A stretch of 64,000 nucleotides of DNA from Anoxybacillus amylolyticus (GTDB taxonomy: Bacteria > Bacillota > Bacilli > Bacillales > Anoxybacillaceae), in assembly GCF_001634285.1 (NCBI RefSeq), contig NZ_CP015439.1, forward strand, positions 124,001 to 188,000, given 5' to 3'. This document shows positions 35,668 to 45,634 of this stretch, in pieces. A program made the position numbers and the translations under genes. The notes beneath the pieces are model-generated. The model ran no database searches. It was not told where the DNA came from and was given only the letters and a program-made list of their open reading frames with translations. Positions within the stretch are counted from its first letter, which is position 1, and every line of letters begins with the position of its first letter.

Positions 35668-37265
35668 CGTTGTAAAAAAGTGAATCGCTCTCCAAATAAT
35701 AATGCTAGTAACCCAATTCGTTCGCTCATCGCCCAATATACGCCTGCACCAAAAATAGCGCTAATAGTCACAATCACAATCGATTCGATTCGTCCTCCAT
35801 TGTAATGGACCAACCATTCGCATATGTGTAGTACAGTCGTGACAACGACCGACATAACCGCCGTAAAAATTCCGATTAACAACGTACGGCGAATAACAAG
35901 TTTATAACGATAGTTAGTGTATTTTTTTATAATCCATAAATTCAACGTAACCGATACGAAATACCCAAACGTCGTTGCCAATACCGCACCTATTGTTGCA
36001 AATTGCGTAATTAAGAATGTATTAAGTAAAAGCTTTACCAATAAGCCAAGCGTTAAACTAACAACTGTAAAGCGCTGCTGATTAATTCCTTGCAATACCG
36101 CGGCTGTCACAGAAAACAGCGCAAATAAAATCGCCGTCGGGGCGTACCAACGCAACACTTCTCCTCCGAGCGAATCATAGCTGTAAAACGCGGCATACAC
36201 CGGCTCTGCTAACACTGCCATTCCGACGACCGCCGGCACCGTTAAAAATAGGACGACTTGAAACGTTTGGTTTAAATATTTGCGCAGCGATTTTCGGTCG
36301 TTCGCCACGTATGCTTTTGTAATTGTTGGGATAAGCGTCAACCCAAATGACGTCGCTAGCGTCACAGGGATAATCACGAGCTTTTGCGCCCAAACGTTAA
36401 AAATCGAATACGCTTCTTCGGAAATTTTCGCTAAACCAATCTCTGTCATCGCTCGATTGAACGTAAACTGATCAATGAGCTGATAAAGCGGTGTTGCTAA
36501 TCCCACAAAAACGAACGGTGCCGCATACATAATTAATTCTTTGTACATGTCTTTTAACGGTGGATGAAGCTGTCCGCGATCTTTTGTAAGCAATTGTGCC
36601 AAATACGATCTTCGTTTCCACCAATACCAAACTAGTACCGCAAGACCTCCTACTGCTCCGATAAACGCTGCAAACGTTGCCAAACTAACTGCTGTCACAA
36701 GCGAACCGTGAAGCACCCGTAAGACAATATAGCAACTGGCAAGCAAAAAAACGATACGAATGAGTTGCTCGACTACTTGTGACGCCGCCGTGGGCCCCAT
36801 CGATTCATGCCCTTGGAAAAACCCACGAATTAAACTCATCACCGGCACAATAATTAGTGCAAAACTTACAGCACGAATGACTGTGACGACATCAGCCACC
36901 GAGTTTCCTTTGATTTGTTCATCAATAACAAACGGCGCAATCCATGGGGCAATCATATAAAGAATCGCGCAAGCGGCAAGACCAGTCATCGTCATTAATA
37001 CAAGCCCTGAGCGAAACAACCGGTAACCGGTGCGATATTCTCCTAACGCATTATATTTCGAGACAAACTTTGAAACAGCTAGCGGCACCCCAGCCGTCGC
37101 AAGGCTTATAAAAATTTGATACGGCACATATCCGTACGAATAAAGCGCTCCCCCTTGTTTTCCGACAAGCGGGTAAAATGGGATGACATACACAAGCCCG
37201 AGAATGCGTGATAGCAATACTCCAGCAGTCAATATAAACGTCCCGCGCAACAATTTTGATGACAT
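35646..37265 (-). CDS. murJ: Lipid II flippase MurJ (YtgP), MOP superfamily
   Basis: 539 residues, about 14 transmembrane helices, polysaccharide-export/MVF type. In B. subtilis YtgP acts as one of two lipid II flippases, carrying the peptidoglycan precursor outward. N-terminus GTFILTAGVLLSRILGLVYV is typical of the SpoVB/YtgP group. Monocistronic. Confidence 0.92.
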   Translation of the reverse strand: MSSKLLRGTFILTAGVLLSRILGLVYVIPFYPLVGKQGGALYSYGYVPYQIFISLATAGVPLAVSKFVSKYNALGEYRTGYRLFRSGLVLMTMTGLAACAILYMIAPWIAPFVIDEQIKGNSVADVVTVIRAVSFALIIVPVMSLIRGFFQGHESMGPTAASQVVEQLIRIVFLLASCYIVLRVLHGSLVTAVSLATFAAFIGAVGGLAVLVWYWWKRRSYLAQLLTKDRGQLHPPLKDMYKELIMYAAPFVFVGLATPLYQLIDQFTFNRAMTEIGLAKISEEAYSIFNVWAQKLVIIPVTLATSFGLTLIPTITKAYVANDRKSLRKYLNQTFQVVLFLTVPAVVGMAVLAEPVYAAFYSYDSLGGEVLRWYAPTAILFALFSVTAAVLQGINQQRFTVVSLTLGLLVKLLLNTFLITQFATIGAVLATTFGYFVSVTLNLWIIKKYTNYRYKLVIRRTLLIGIFTAVMSVVVTTVLHICEWLVHYNGGRIESIVIVTISAIFGAGVYWAMSERIGLLALLFGERFTFLQRKKKAVS

Positions 37266-37381
37266 AATATCCCTTCCCTAAAAGCGACTTTTCATAACTT
37301 CTGTATTTTATCACATTCACGAGAAAGTCGAGAAATTTTCTCCTCTTGACTATAATAGAGAAAGAAAGGTTGGTGGAGCAA

Positions 37382-38641
37382 GTGTATGATGTCCTTGTCA
37401 TTGGTGGCGGACCGTCTGGCTTAATGGCAGCGATTGCCGCCGCTGAACAAAACGCGAGGGTTTTACTCATTGATAAAGGAGACAAGCTTGGTCGCAAGCT
37501 TGCAATTTCTGGTGGGGGACGCTGCAATGTAACGAATCGTTTGCCGATTGAAGAAATTATTCAACATATTCCAGGAAACGGTCGTTTTTTACATAGCGCA
37601 TTTTCCGTGTTTAATAACGAAGACATTATCCGTTTTTTTGAAAGGCTTGGGGTGGCGCTCAAAGAAGAGGACCACGGGCGAATGTTTCCTGTGACAGATG
37701 ACGCCCAATCAGTCGTTCGGGCGTTAATTCATGAACTTGATCGGCTTGGGGTGCACATTCGCCTTAACAGCCCTGTTGCCGATGTCGAATATCAAGAGGG
37801 GAAAACCGTCGGAGTAACGTTAAAAACAGGAGAATTTATTGCTGCAACAAGCGTCGTAATTGCTGTCGGCGGAAAATCCGTCCCCCACACCGGTTCAACT
37901 GGTGATGGCTACGTGTGGGCGGAAAAAGCAGGGCATACGGTGACCGAGCTGTTTCCGACCGAAGTGCCCATTACCTCGCATGAGCCGTTTATTCAAGCGC
38001 GGACGTTGCAGGGGCTTTCGATGCGGGATGTGGCGTTGAGCGTGCTGAATCAAAAAGGGAAGATCGTCGTCACACATCGCATGGACATGATTTTCACCCA
38101 TTTTGGCATTTCTGGCCCAGCTGCACTACGTTGCAGTCAATTTGTCGTGAAAGAATTAAAAAAAGCAGCAGCAGTCGCGATGAGCGTTGATGCGCTACCT
38201 GACGAAAATGGCGAGATATTATTTCAGCGCATCATCCATCTATTCAAAACAGAGCCAAAGAAAGCGGTGAAAAACGTCTTAAAAGGACTACTCCCGGAGC
38301 GTTATTTATTGTTTTTGTTAGAAAAAAATGAAATTGATCCGCAAGCGCCAGCAAGTACGCTTTCGCATGAAAAAGTACGTGCGTTTGTTTCCAACTGCAA
38401 AAATTTTATCTTTTATGTCCACGGCACATTGCCACTCGAAAAAGCGTTCGTCACCGGCGGAGGTGTATCGGTGAAGGAAATCCATCCAAAAGAAATGGCA
38501 TCAAAGCTGATGGAAGGGCTTTATTTTTGTGGAGAAATTTTAGACATCCACGGCTACACAGGCGGATATAACATTACCGCTGCCCTCGTCACGGGTCGTC
38601 TTGCTGGAATGAATGCAGCAGAATATGCACACAGAGCCTAG
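37382..38641 (+). CDS. ytfP: HI0933-type FAD/NAD(P)-binding flavoprotein YtfP
   Basis: 419 residues. FAD dinucleotide motif [15 protein letters not shown] at the N-terminus, GGGRCNVTN, and the C-terminal [22 protein letters not shown] motif of the family (YtfP/YhiN). Probable oxidoreductase of unknown substrate. The GTG at 37382 gives the normal N-terminus; 12 extra codons upstream are open but lack a ribosome site. Confidence 0.92.
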   Translation: MYDVLVIGGGPSGLMAAIAAAEQNARVLLIDKGDKLGRKLAISGGGRCNVTNRLPIEEIIQHIPGNGRFLHSAFSVFNNEDIIRFFERLGVALKEEDHGRMFPVTDDAQSVVRALIHELDRLGVHIRLNSPVADVEYQEGKTVGVTLKTGEFIAATSVVIAVGGKSVPHTGSTGDGYVWAEKAGHTVTELFPTEVPITSHEPFIQARTLQGLSMRDVALSVLNQKGKIVVTHRMDMIFTHFGISGPAALRCSQFVVKELKKAAAVAMSVDALPDENGEILFQRIIHLFKTEPKKAVKNVLKGLLPERYLLFLLEKNEIDPQAPASTLSHEKVRAFVSNCKNFIFYVHGTLPLEKAFVTGGGVSVKEIHPKEMASKLMEGLYFCGEILDIHGYTGGYNITAALVTGRLAGMNAAEYAHRA

Positions 38642-38652
38642 TCCTTTTTTGG

Positions 38653-38832
38653 CTAGGCTCGATATACGACCATCGCCGAGAAGCAATAGATTTGCTCTCC
38701 TTCTGATTCCATTAATGCGACATCGTATTTAATGTCGATAAGCTGGCCTTCTTTTAACCCAGCCAAAAAACGATTGACCGATGCTTCTAAATCTTTTTCA
38801 TGCTCTTCATCGAACACTTTCACTTTGTACAT
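38653..38832 (-). CDS. cse60: Sporulation protein Cse60
   Basis: 59 residues beginning MYKVKVFDEEHEKDLE, matching the small SigE-dependent Cse60 (YteV) family. ATG after GGGGGAGAGTAG. It converges on ytfP, 11 bases away, with no obvious terminator between them. No perfect SigE promoter was seen upstream. Confidence 0.85.
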   Translation of the reverse strand: MYKVKVFDEEHEKDLEASVNRFLAGLKEGQLIDIKYDVALMESEGEQIYCFSAMVVYRA

Positions 38833-38889
38833 TCTACTCTCCCCCTCAAAAATATAGTTCTTTGTTTACGGCAAAAATCCTTTCTACAT

Positions 38890-39076
38890 AAGAAAAGGGC
38901 AAAGCGCCCGCCTATCGGCGAAGAGCGCACAAGCCCCACCGAGGAGAGCTCGAACTAAGCAGTTGCTTCATTCTTCGTGGGCAAAATCGCTGAAGTTTCT
39001 CCATGTGTCGCCGCTGAAAGAAGGGGAGGAGCGCATCACACCGATGGCGCTTGGAGCTAGACAGCTCTCTGCCCAA
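38890..39076 (-). repeat. Repeat-like intergenic block, non-coding
   Basis: The ~300-base gap between ytwF and cse60 holds a GC-richer block. Read on the minus strand it opens with CTGTCTAGCTCCAAGCGCC (near 39060-39042) and ends with GGGCGCTTTGCCCTTTTC. These edges resemble an intergenic repeat I recall from many Bacillaceae genomes (TCTAGCTCCAGCGCC ... GGCGCTTGCGCTTTT). The end can fold as a small terminator-like hairpin. No supported gene. Identification is from memory. Confidence 0.45.
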
Positions 39077-39103
39077 TTGCAAAATTTTATACTTTCCTAT
39101 CTT

Positions 39104-39138
39104 AGTAAAAAAACACAAAGCTGTAAAAGCTTTGTGTT
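39104..39138 (-). terminator. ytwF terminator
   Basis: 11-bp stem AACACAAAGCT/AGCTTTGTGTT, GTAAA loop, T-run on the minus strand; overlaps the ytwF stop. Confidence 0.92.
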
Positions 39139-39448
39139 ATTTTGGGATGATTTCTCCGTCCCATGCAAGCATGCCACCGATCATGTTGCATACGTTATAG
39201 CCTAGCTCTTGCAAATAGTAACAAACGTTTCCGCTGCGTACGCCAGAACGACAAACAAAAATGTATTCTTCATCTTTTTTGAATTCGTCCAAACGGCTCG
39301 GGATGTCCCCCATCCGAATATGCTTTGCGCCTGGAATCATCCCTTGGGCGACCTCTTCATCTTCACGCACATCTACTACATTTAGGCGTTCTCCTCTTTC
39401 TAGCTTTTGTTTAAGCTCTTCAGCTGTAATTTCTTTAATCTCTTCCAT
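39137..39448 (-). CDS. ytwF: Rhodanese-like sulfurtransferase YtwF
   Basis: 103-residue single rhodanese domain with active-site loop CRSGVRSGNV, the cysteine nucleophile (VCRSG) and VVDVREDEE. Likely a sulfur-carrier or persulfide enzyme. Downstream of leuS on the same strand, as in B. subtilis. Confidence 0.93.
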   Translation of the reverse strand: MEEIKEITAEELKQKLERGERLNVVDVREDEEVAQGMIPGAKHIRMGDIPSRLDEFKKDEEYIFVCRSGVRSGNVCYYLQELGYNVCNMIGGMLAWDGEIIPK

Positions 39449-39517
39449 GACACAGTCTCCTTTCTTTTCTCAATATAGTTCCCCGCCTAACGGGAAGCGG
39501 GGATAACTTATTGGAGA

Positions 39518-41935
39518 TTAATTTGCTACAATATTTACCAATTTCCCTGGAACAGCAATAACTTTGCGTACGGTCTTTCCTTCGATTTGTTCTTTAATTT
39601 TCTCGTCTTCCATCGCGATTTGCTCAAGCTGTTCCTTAGAAGCATCTGCCGGTACATTCAATTTCGCCCGCACTTTGCCGTTTACTTGCACAACGATTTC
39701 GACTTCGTCCTCAACTAACTTCGCTTCATCATACGCCGGCCACGCTTCGTACGCAATCGAATTCATGTGGCCTAGCTTTTCCCATAACTCCTCTGCGATA
39801 TGTGGGCAAACAGGGGACAACAGCTTCACGAACCCTTCCACATACGCTTTTGGCAATACTGGTGCCTTATACGCTTCATTGATAAACACCATAAGCTGCG
39901 AAATAGCGGTATTAAAACGAATTGCTTCATAATCCTCAGTTACTTTTTTCACCGTTTGATGATAAATGCGTTCTAATGTATCTGTTTCTGGTTCACTTAC
40001 AATTTTTGGATTCAATTCACCGTTTTCTTCAACAAACAAGCGCCAAACGCGATCTAAGAAGCGACGAGCACCGTCCAACCCTTTTGTCGACCATGCAATC
40101 GACGCTTCAAGTGGTCCCATAAACATTTCATATAGACGCAATGTGTCGGCACCATGGCTTTCAATAATATCGTCTGGGTTAACAACGTTCCCTTTTGATT
40201 TGCTCATTTTCTCGTTGTTTTCCCCAAGAATCATCCCTTGGTTAAATAATTTTTGGAACGGCTCTTTCGTCGGCACGACGCCGATGTCATATAAGAATTT
40301 ATGCCAGAAGCGAGCATACAATAAGTGAAGCACGGCATGCTCCGCACCACCGATGTAAATGTCCACTGGTAGCCATTTTTTCAATTTTTCTGGATCAGCT
40401 AATTGCTCGCTGTTGTGCGGGTCGATATAGCGTAAGTAATACCAGCAACTTCCTGCCCATTGTGGCATCGTATTCGTTTCGCGGCGCCCTTTTTTCCCTG
40501 TTTTCGGGTCCACAACGTTCACCCATTCTTCAATGTTCGCTAGCGGCGATTCGCCTGTTCCGGACGGTTTAATTTCATCCGTTTTCGGAAGCACAAGTGG
40601 CAATTCTTCTTCCGGTACGGGCGTCATCGTTCCATCTTCCCAATGGATGATCGGAATGGGCTCACCCCAATAGCGCTGGCGGCTAAACAACCAGTCGCGG
40701 AGGCGATACGATACTTTTTTCTCGCCTTTGCCGTTTTTCTCCAACCATTCGATCATTTTCTTCGTCGCTTCTTCTTTATTTAAGCCGTTTAAGAAATCAG
40801 AGTTAATATGTTCGCCATCTCCCGTATACGGCTCTTTCGACACTTCACCACCGGCAACAACTTGTTTTATAGGCAAATTAAATTTTTTCGCAAATTCATA
40901 GTCGCGCTCATCGTGTGCTGGAACCGCCATAATCGCGCCAGTACCGTAGCTCATCAACACATAATCAGCAATCCAAATTGGCAATTTCTCACCGTTTGCC
41001 GGATTGATTGCATAAGCACCCGTAAATACCCCTGTTTTTTCTTTCGCTAAATCGGTGCGCTCAAGGTCGGTTTTGCTTTGAATTTGTTGTAAATATGCTT
41101 CCACTGCTTCTTTTTGCTCTGGAGTCGTAATTTTTTCCACGAGCGGATGTTCAGGAGCAAGCACAGCGTAAGTGGCGCCAAATAACGTATCTGGACGAGT
41201 GGTAAAGACGGTAAACATTTCATCATGGCCGTCAATGGAAAAATGAATGTGTGCTCCTTCTGAACGACCAATCCAGTTGCGCTGCATTTCTTTAATGCTT
41301 TCTGGCCAGTCTAGCTCTTCTAAATCTTCAAGCAGGCGATCAGCATATGCGGTAATGCGAAGCATCCATTGTTTCATCGGCTTGCGGATCACTGGATGCC
41401 CGCCGCGTTCGCTCTTTCCGTCAATGACTTCTTCATTGGCTAAAACCGTCCCTAGCGCCGGGCACCAGTTGACTGGCACTTCATCCATATACGCTAAACC
41501 TTTTTCGTACAGTTTTAAGAAAATCCACTGGGTCCATTTGTAATAATTTGGATCGGTTGTGTTGACTTCCCGGTCCCAATCGTATGAAAAACCTAACGAT
41601 TTAATTTGGCGCCGGAAGTTGTTAATATTTTTTTCAGTAAATTCTGCTGGGTCGTTCCCGGTATCAAGGGCATATTGCTCTGCAGGCAAGCCGAATGCAT
41701 CCCATCCCATCGGGTGAAGGACATTATATCCTTGCATGCGCTTCATACGCGCTAAAATATCAGTCGCTGTATACCCTTCTGGATGCCCGACATGAAGACC
41801 AGCGCCAGACGGATATGGGAACATATCCAAAGCATAAAATTTTCTCTTCCCTTCCTCTTCGGTCGTCTTAAACGTTTTATTCTCTTCCCAATATTTCTGC
41901 CATTTTTTCTCAATCTCGCGATGATTGAAGCTCAT
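39518..41935 (-). CDS. leuS: Leucyl-tRNA synthetase
   Basis: 805-residue class I synthetase. HIGH-equivalent HVGHPEG near residue 45, editing domain in the middle with the threonine-rich [14 protein letters not shown] motif EKMSKSKGN near residue 575, then the anticodon-binding domain. The ATG at 41935 follows GGGAGGATACGAC; ATG 41950 overlaps that site. Expression is controlled by the T-box leader at 41992-42225. Confidence 0.98.
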   Translation of the reverse strand: MSFNHREIEKKWQKYWEENKTFKTTEEEGKRKFYALDMFPYPSGAGLHVGHPEGYTATDILARMKRMQGYNVLHPMGWDAFGLPAEQYALDTGNDPAEFTEKNINNFRRQIKSLGFSYDWDREVNTTDPNYYKWTQWIFLKLYEKGLAYMDEVPVNWCPALGTVLANEEVIDGKSERGGHPVIRKPMKQWMLRITAYADRLLEDLEELDWPESIKEMQRNWIGRSEGAHIHFSIDGHDEMFTVFTTRPDTLFGATYAVLAPEHPLVEKITTPEQKEAVEAYLQQIQSKTDLERTDLAKEKTGVFTGAYAINPANGEKLPIWIADYVLMSYGTGAIMAVPAHDERDYEFAKKFNLPIKQVVAGGEVSKEPYTGDGEHINSDFLNGLNKEEATKKMIEWLEKNGKGEKKVSYRLRDWLFSRQRYWGEPIPIIHWEDGTMTPVPEEELPLVLPKTDEIKPSGTGESPLANIEEWVNVVDPKTGKKGRRETNTMPQWAGSCWYYLRYIDPHNSEQLADPEKLKKWLPVDIYIGGAEHAVLHLLYARFWHKFLYDIGVVPTKEPFQKLFNQGMILGENNEKMSKSKGNVVNPDDIIESHGADTLRLYEMFMGPLEASIAWSTKGLDGARRFLDRVWRLFVEENGELNPKIVSEPETDTLERIYHQTVKKVTEDYEAIRFNTAISQLMVFINEAYKAPVLPKAYVEGFVKLLSPVCPHIAEELWEKLGHMNSIAYEAWPAYDEAKLVEDEVEIVVQVNGKVRAKLNVPADASKEQLEQIAMEDEKIKEQIEGKTVRKVIAVPGKLVNIVAN

Positions 41936-41991
41936 GTCGTATCCTCCCATCTTTCTATGTCTATTTCCAAAGTGTTAACAAAAAATAAAAT

Positions 41992-42225
41992 AAAAAAACC
42001 TCTCGTCCTTCATCAAAAGGGACGAGAGGTCGAATTTCCCGCGGTACCACCCTCATTAGCGCACAAAAAACGCTCACTCGACTCATTAACGCAGATTCAC
42101 GGCGCATGCTACCTCATTCGCACACGCAACTCCAAGGCGAGTTCGTAAACAAACTTCGGTTGACTCGCACCAGCCGTCAACTCTCTGCAGCCCGTTTTGT
42201 TCACTACTACTCCTTTTCACGGTCA
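41992..42225 (-). promoter_or_regulatory. T-box leader of leuS (uncharged tRNA-Leu sensor)
   Basis: Minus strand. The T-box core GGGTGGTACCGCG (42040-42052) pairs with the tRNA acceptor end. The terminator CCTCTCGTCC/GGACGAGAGG (41999-42008, 42020-42029) with a T-run follows (41992-41998). Stem I is upstream, with a probable specifier CTC (Leu) in GAACTCGCC. Uncharged tRNA-Leu would favour the antiterminator and read-through into leuS. The 5' limit is approximate. Confidence 0.93.
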
Positions 42226-42251
42226 TTTGGGAATATTTTATTATAATCATT

Positions 42252-42280
42252 ATTTTAAGAAATTTATCACTTCGTTGCAA
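42252..42280 (-). promoter_or_regulatory. Probable leuS promoter
   Basis: Minus strand -35 TTGCAA (42275-42280), 17-bp spacer, -10 TAAAAT (42252-42257), upstream of the T-box. A TATAAT nearby gives a second possible -10. Confidence 0.5.
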
Positions 42281-42374
42281 GTATCATCCGAATAATTTCA
42301 TCCACTATTATACGAAGCACGTTTTTTGTTCGCTACTTTTTGTTTTCGCCCCGTTCTGTTTTTTCTGGCATTTG

Positions 42375-42403
42375 AAAAAAGCACCCGGATTATCTCCGAG
42401 TGC
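42375..42403 (-). terminator. Terminator of the ytzC operon
   Basis: GCAC(T)CGGA/TCCG(G)GTGC stem with one G-T pair, then six T on the minus strand. Confidence 0.88.
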
Positions 42404-42408
42404 TTCGC

Positions 42409-42549
42409 TTATTGTTCGGCATGGTATTCTGCTTTCGCTTCTTGCCCTTTTTTCGCGTTCCGTTGTTTCACTTCTTTTACTGGATCGTCGAAACTTTTCA
42501 AATGCAACGTTTTTTGTTCTGGATTGTTTTGCTTTGAACGTTTTTTCAT
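42409..42549 (-). CDS. Small basic protein of unknown function
   Basis: 46 residues, very hydrophilic (MKKRSKQNNPEQ..., ending KAEYHAEQ), no membrane segment. Supported by a perfect AGGAGGTAGCC ribosome site, a position 11 bases after ytzC on the same strand, and a terminator right after the stop. Composition recalls small acid-soluble or stress proteins, but I do not recognise a family. Confidence 0.7.
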   Translation of the reverse strand: MKKRSKQNNPEQKTLHLKSFDDPVKEVKQRNAKKGQEAKAEYHAEQ

Positions 42550-42560
42550 GGCTACCTCCT

Positions 42561-42824
42561 TTAATGGTCTAATAAAATCATGTCGTTTTGCAATTGCTCA
42601 AGCTGTAAGCGCATCCGATGTAACTGTTCACGTTGCTGGGCGTTGCAACTTAACGCCAAATGGGCTAAATCATTTACTGCCTGCTCAAGCATTTGTTGCG
42701 CGTTCATGTATTCTATGTCATTGTTATGTTCTTGCCGCTGTGCCTCGTTATATTGCTCTTTCGCAAAACGAATGACATCTTCACAATGCTGTAAAAACTC
42801 ATCTACTGATTGCCGCGTCGCCAT
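42561..42824 (-). CDS. ytzC: YtzC, DUF2524 protein
   Basis: 87-residue helical protein, strongly matching YtzC (C-terminal half NAQQREQLHRMRLQL). Soluble; function unknown. First gene of a two-gene unit with the small basic protein. Confidence 0.92.
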   Translation of the reverse strand: MATRQSVDEFLQHCEDVIRFAKEQYNEAQRQEHNNDIEYMNAQQMLEQAVNDLAHLALSCNAQQREQLHRMRLQLEQLQNDMILLDH

Positions 42825-42975
42825 TGTGTTCCCTCCACCTAAAAAATTTGTCCATTTTTAATGTGCGCACTCCTCTTTCTCATTATGATGTTAATGATTG
42901 GAAACTGTCGATTTTTCACCTGAATCATGCTACAATGCTAAAATGACAACTATCAGTAAATACAAGGTGATGACG

Positions 42976-43929
42976 ATGAACCCTTTTCCATATACAAACG
43001 ACAACAAACGATACCATACGTGGAACTATCATTTACGGCAAACGTTCGGCCATAAAGTTTTTAAAGTGGCTCTCGATGGCGGCTTTGATTGCCCAAATCG
43101 CGACGGTACGGTCGCATACGGTGGCTGCACATTTTGCAGTGCAGCTGGCTCCGGCGACTTTGCCGGCAACCGCGCGGATGACTTAGTAACCCAATTTCAT
43201 GACATTAAAGAAAAAATGCACGCCAAATGGAGAGATGGAAAATATTTAGCGTATTTCCAGGCATTCACGAACACCCACGCCCCTGTCGATGTGTTGCGGG
43301 AAAAATACGAAACGGTCTTACAATTAGACGACGTCGTCGGGTTGTCGATTGCCACACGTCCTGACTGCTTGCCGGACGATGTCGTTGACTATTTGGCGGA
43401 ATTAAACGAGCGCACATATTTATGGGTCGAGCTTGGCTTGCAAACAGTTCACGAACGAACAGCGCTTCTCATTAACCGCGCGCATGATTTCGCCTGCTAC
43501 GTCGAAGGGGTGCAAAAACTTCGCAAACACGGCATTCGCGTCTGCTCCCATATTATTAACGGCTTGCCGCTTGAGGACTATGACATGATGATGGAAACTG
43601 CCAAAACGGTCGCAAACTTAGACGTACAAGGCATTAAAATTCACTTACTGCATTTATTAAAAGGGACTCCGATGGTGAAGCAATACGAAAAAGGATTATT
43701 AACGTTTTTATCGTTTGATGAATACGTTCAACTCGTTTGTGACCAACTCGAAATTTTACCGCCGGAAATGGTCGTCCATCGCATTACTGGTGACGGTCCG
43801 ATTGACTTAATGATCGGTCCAATGTGGAGCGTCAATAAATGGGAAGTATTAAATGCCATTGATGCGGAACTCGAACGGCGCAATAGCTACCAAGGAAAAT
43901 ATTATAAAAAAGAGGCGATTTCCAGATGA
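42976..43929 (+). CDS. ytqA: Radical SAM protein YtqA (TIGR01212 family)
   Basis: 317 residues. The radical-SAM cluster cysteines are in CPNRDGTVAYGGCTFC, an unusual widely spaced CxxxxxxxxxCxxC typical of this family. Likely a tRNA modification-related enzyme because it overlaps mnmM, but the exact reaction is not established here. The ATG at 42976 is 6 bases after AAGGTG; ATG at 42970 and an upstream frame to 42898 are less likely. Confidence 0.9.
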   Translation: MNPFPYTNDNKRYHTWNYHLRQTFGHKVFKVALDGGFDCPNRDGTVAYGGCTFCSAAGSGDFAGNRADDLVTQFHDIKEKMHAKWRDGKYLAYFQAFTNTHAPVDVLREKYETVLQLDDVVGLSIATRPDCLPDDVVDYLAELNERTYLWVELGLQTVHERTALLINRAHDFACYVEGVQKLRKHGIRVCSHIINGLPLEDYDMMMETAKTVANLDVQGIKIHLLHLLKGTPMVKQYEKGLLTFLSFDEYVQLVCDQLEILPPEMVVHRITGDGPIDLMIGPMWSVNKWEVLNAIDAELERRNSYQGKYYKKEAISR

Positions 43930-44501
43930 AGCTTGCCCGCATTTTGCCGTTTGCCCGCTCGTTGCTTGACCTTGCTGTCCAACCTGGAGACGTGGCGGTC
44001 GATGCTACGGTCGGCAACGGACACGATACGCTTTATTTAGCCGAACGAGTCGGGAAAACAGGGCGCGTTTTTGGCTTCGATATTCAAGCACAAGCAATTG
44101 AAAATACAATCGCCCGTCTAAAAGAACATCAAGCGCTTGAACAAGTGACATTATTTCAAAAAAGCCATGATGAATTGCGCAACGCAATTCCGACCGACTA
44201 TCATGGACGCATTACCGGCGCCATTTTTAACCTTGGCTACTTGCCGGGAGGAAATAAACAAATTGTCACCAAACCTGATTCAACGATCCGTGCAGTAGAA
44301 CAATTACTTCACATCATGGCACCGGAAGGAATTATCGTACTCGTCATTTACCACGGACATCCAGAAGGAGCAGTCGAGCGCGATGAGTTGCTTTCCTATG
44401 TCGAAATGCTCGACCAGCAGCGCGCGCATGTGCTTCGCTACCAGTTTATCAACCAAATCAACCATCCACCATTTATTATTGCGATCGAAAAACGACAATA
44501 G
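43926..44501 (+). CDS. mnmM: tRNA methyltransferase MnmM (YtqB)
   Basis: 191-residue Rossmann-fold SAM-dependent methyltransferase: AVDATVGNGHDTLYLAE is the SAM loop and IFNLGYLPGGNK the catalytic region. YtqB of B. subtilis is the enzyme that methylates nm5s2U to mnm5s2U at the wobble base of certain tRNAs. Its start overlaps the ytqA stop by 4 bases. Confidence 0.93.
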   Translation: MKLARILPFARSLLDLAVQPGDVAVDATVGNGHDTLYLAERVGKTGRVFGFDIQAQAIENTIARLKEHQALEQVTLFQKSHDELRNAIPTDYHGRITGAIFNLGYLPGGNKQIVTKPDSTIRAVEQLLHIMAPEGIIVLVIYHGHPEGAVERDELLSYVEMLDQQRAHVLRYQFINQINHPPFIIAIEKRQ

Positions 44502-44530
44502 GCTGCCCCACACAACGAAAGGCAGCCTTC
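44500..44530 (+). terminator. ytqA-mnmM terminator
   Basis: 8-bp stem AGGCTGCC/GGCAGCCT (44500-44507, 44521-44528) followed by TCTTTG. Confidence 0.8.
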
Positions 44531-44554
44531 TTTGTTCAACGACAAAAAAATGGT

Positions 44555-45622
44555 TTACGCCCATTTTTGCCACGCTCGATACATGCGGCCGTTCCAGTAA
44601 AAAAAGCGAGAAATGGAGCCGCCGGCGCGGAGTAACTGCTTCGCTAGCCGGCGCATGTTAGGATGTGCCCGCGCTTTTTCATCCGATAAATACAGCCCTA
44701 ATAAGCCGCGGTGAATCAACCGATGAAATGCCCCGTGAGGCAATTCCAAAAGACGCCTTTCTGCTTCCTCTATAAAGTGACATAGCCGTTCTAATAACAC
44801 GATATCGTTTGGATAATAAAAACAAAAATTTAAATCACCGCCAAGCCGGTCTTCTTCTTGGTCAATAAAATAGTCAAGTAAAATATGCAAGCCTTGAATG
44901 TACGGAAAATAGCCATCACGAACGCGGCGCGCCATCTCTTTCGAAAACGATTCATTGAACGCATATGCCACTAAACAAAAGATACCGAGCGTCGAACCAG
45001 AACATGCGGAAAACTCGTACCATTCCATTGGCGGGAGGCTGTTTTGATGTTGCGCAAACCATTGTGTCAACCGCGGAATGCGCTCTTCTTGTTTCACATG
45101 TTTATGTACTTGCAAATCGCAATAATATCCCGCCAATTCTTTTAAGAGCGGCGCAATCGTGTCATAATGGGGGACTTTTTTCAATACGTCTTGGCACGTA
45201 TAGACAAGTTCATGTAAATAGCCCCCATCATTTTGTTCGCTTCGATACCGATAATAATTCGTTGGAACAGCATCGATACATAACGCATCGGGCATCGAAT
45301 CATGAAGCGCGCGAAAGTCTAACGGGTCTAGCGATGTGCTCCGGTCACATAAATTATCGAGATAATCGCTAATCGTTTGATAAGCGACAATAAACCGAAT
45401 GCATTCTTCTCGGTTCGCTTCTGCTAGTAACGCCAAAATCGCGCCGCCTTCACAATGAAATGCTTTTGTATTCATGCTTGCTAGCGCTTGTTTACGCAAT
45501 TCTGCATCAGGAATTTTCTCCGCTTTTTTTCGCCAAAACTCCAATTCACGATGTACGATTGGAAACACATCGCGATATACGTTTTTCATTAATGAAACAG
45601 GATGCGTCGGAATACTCAACAA
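44555..45622 (-). CDS. ytpB: Tetraprenyl-beta-curcumene synthase (large terpene synthase)
   Basis: 355 residues of the DUF2600 family. The B. subtilis enzyme YtpB cyclises polyprenyl diphosphates (C35) into tetraprenyl-beta-curcumene, a precursor of sesquarterpenes found in spores. The metal-binding motif DYLDNLCDRS is visible near residue 88. The start is a TTG (45622 or 45619) after GAGGTGAGAG. It lies next to ytpA as in B. subtilis. Confidence 0.92.
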   Translation of the reverse strand: MLSIPTHPVSLMKNVYRDVFPIVHRELEFWRKKAEKIPDAELRKQALASMNTKAFHCEGGAILALLAEANREECIRFIVAYQTISDYLDNLCDRSTSLDPLDFRALHDSMPDALCIDAVPTNYYRYRSEQNDGGYLHELVYTCQDVLKKVPHYDTIAPLLKELAGYYCDLQVHKHVKQEERIPRLTQWFAQHQNSLPPMEWYEFSACSGSTLGIFCLVAYAFNESFSKEMARRVRDGYFPYIQGLHILLDYFIDQEEDRLGGDLNFCFYYPNDIVLLERLCHFIEEAERRLLELPHGAFHRLIHRGLLGLYLSDEKARAHPNMRRLAKQLLRAGGSISRFFYWNGRMYRAWQKWA

Positions 45623-45634
45623 CTCTCACCTCAA

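Noticed and set aside
38635-38659. AGCCTAG/CTAGGCT inverted repeat between ytfP and cse60 as terminator
   Set aside because: The T-run lies in the loop, not after the stem, in either orientation.
38963-39205. 80-codon plus-strand frame across the intergenic block and the end of ytwF
   Set aside because: No ribosome site, runs antisense through ytwF and the terminator, composition not protein-like.
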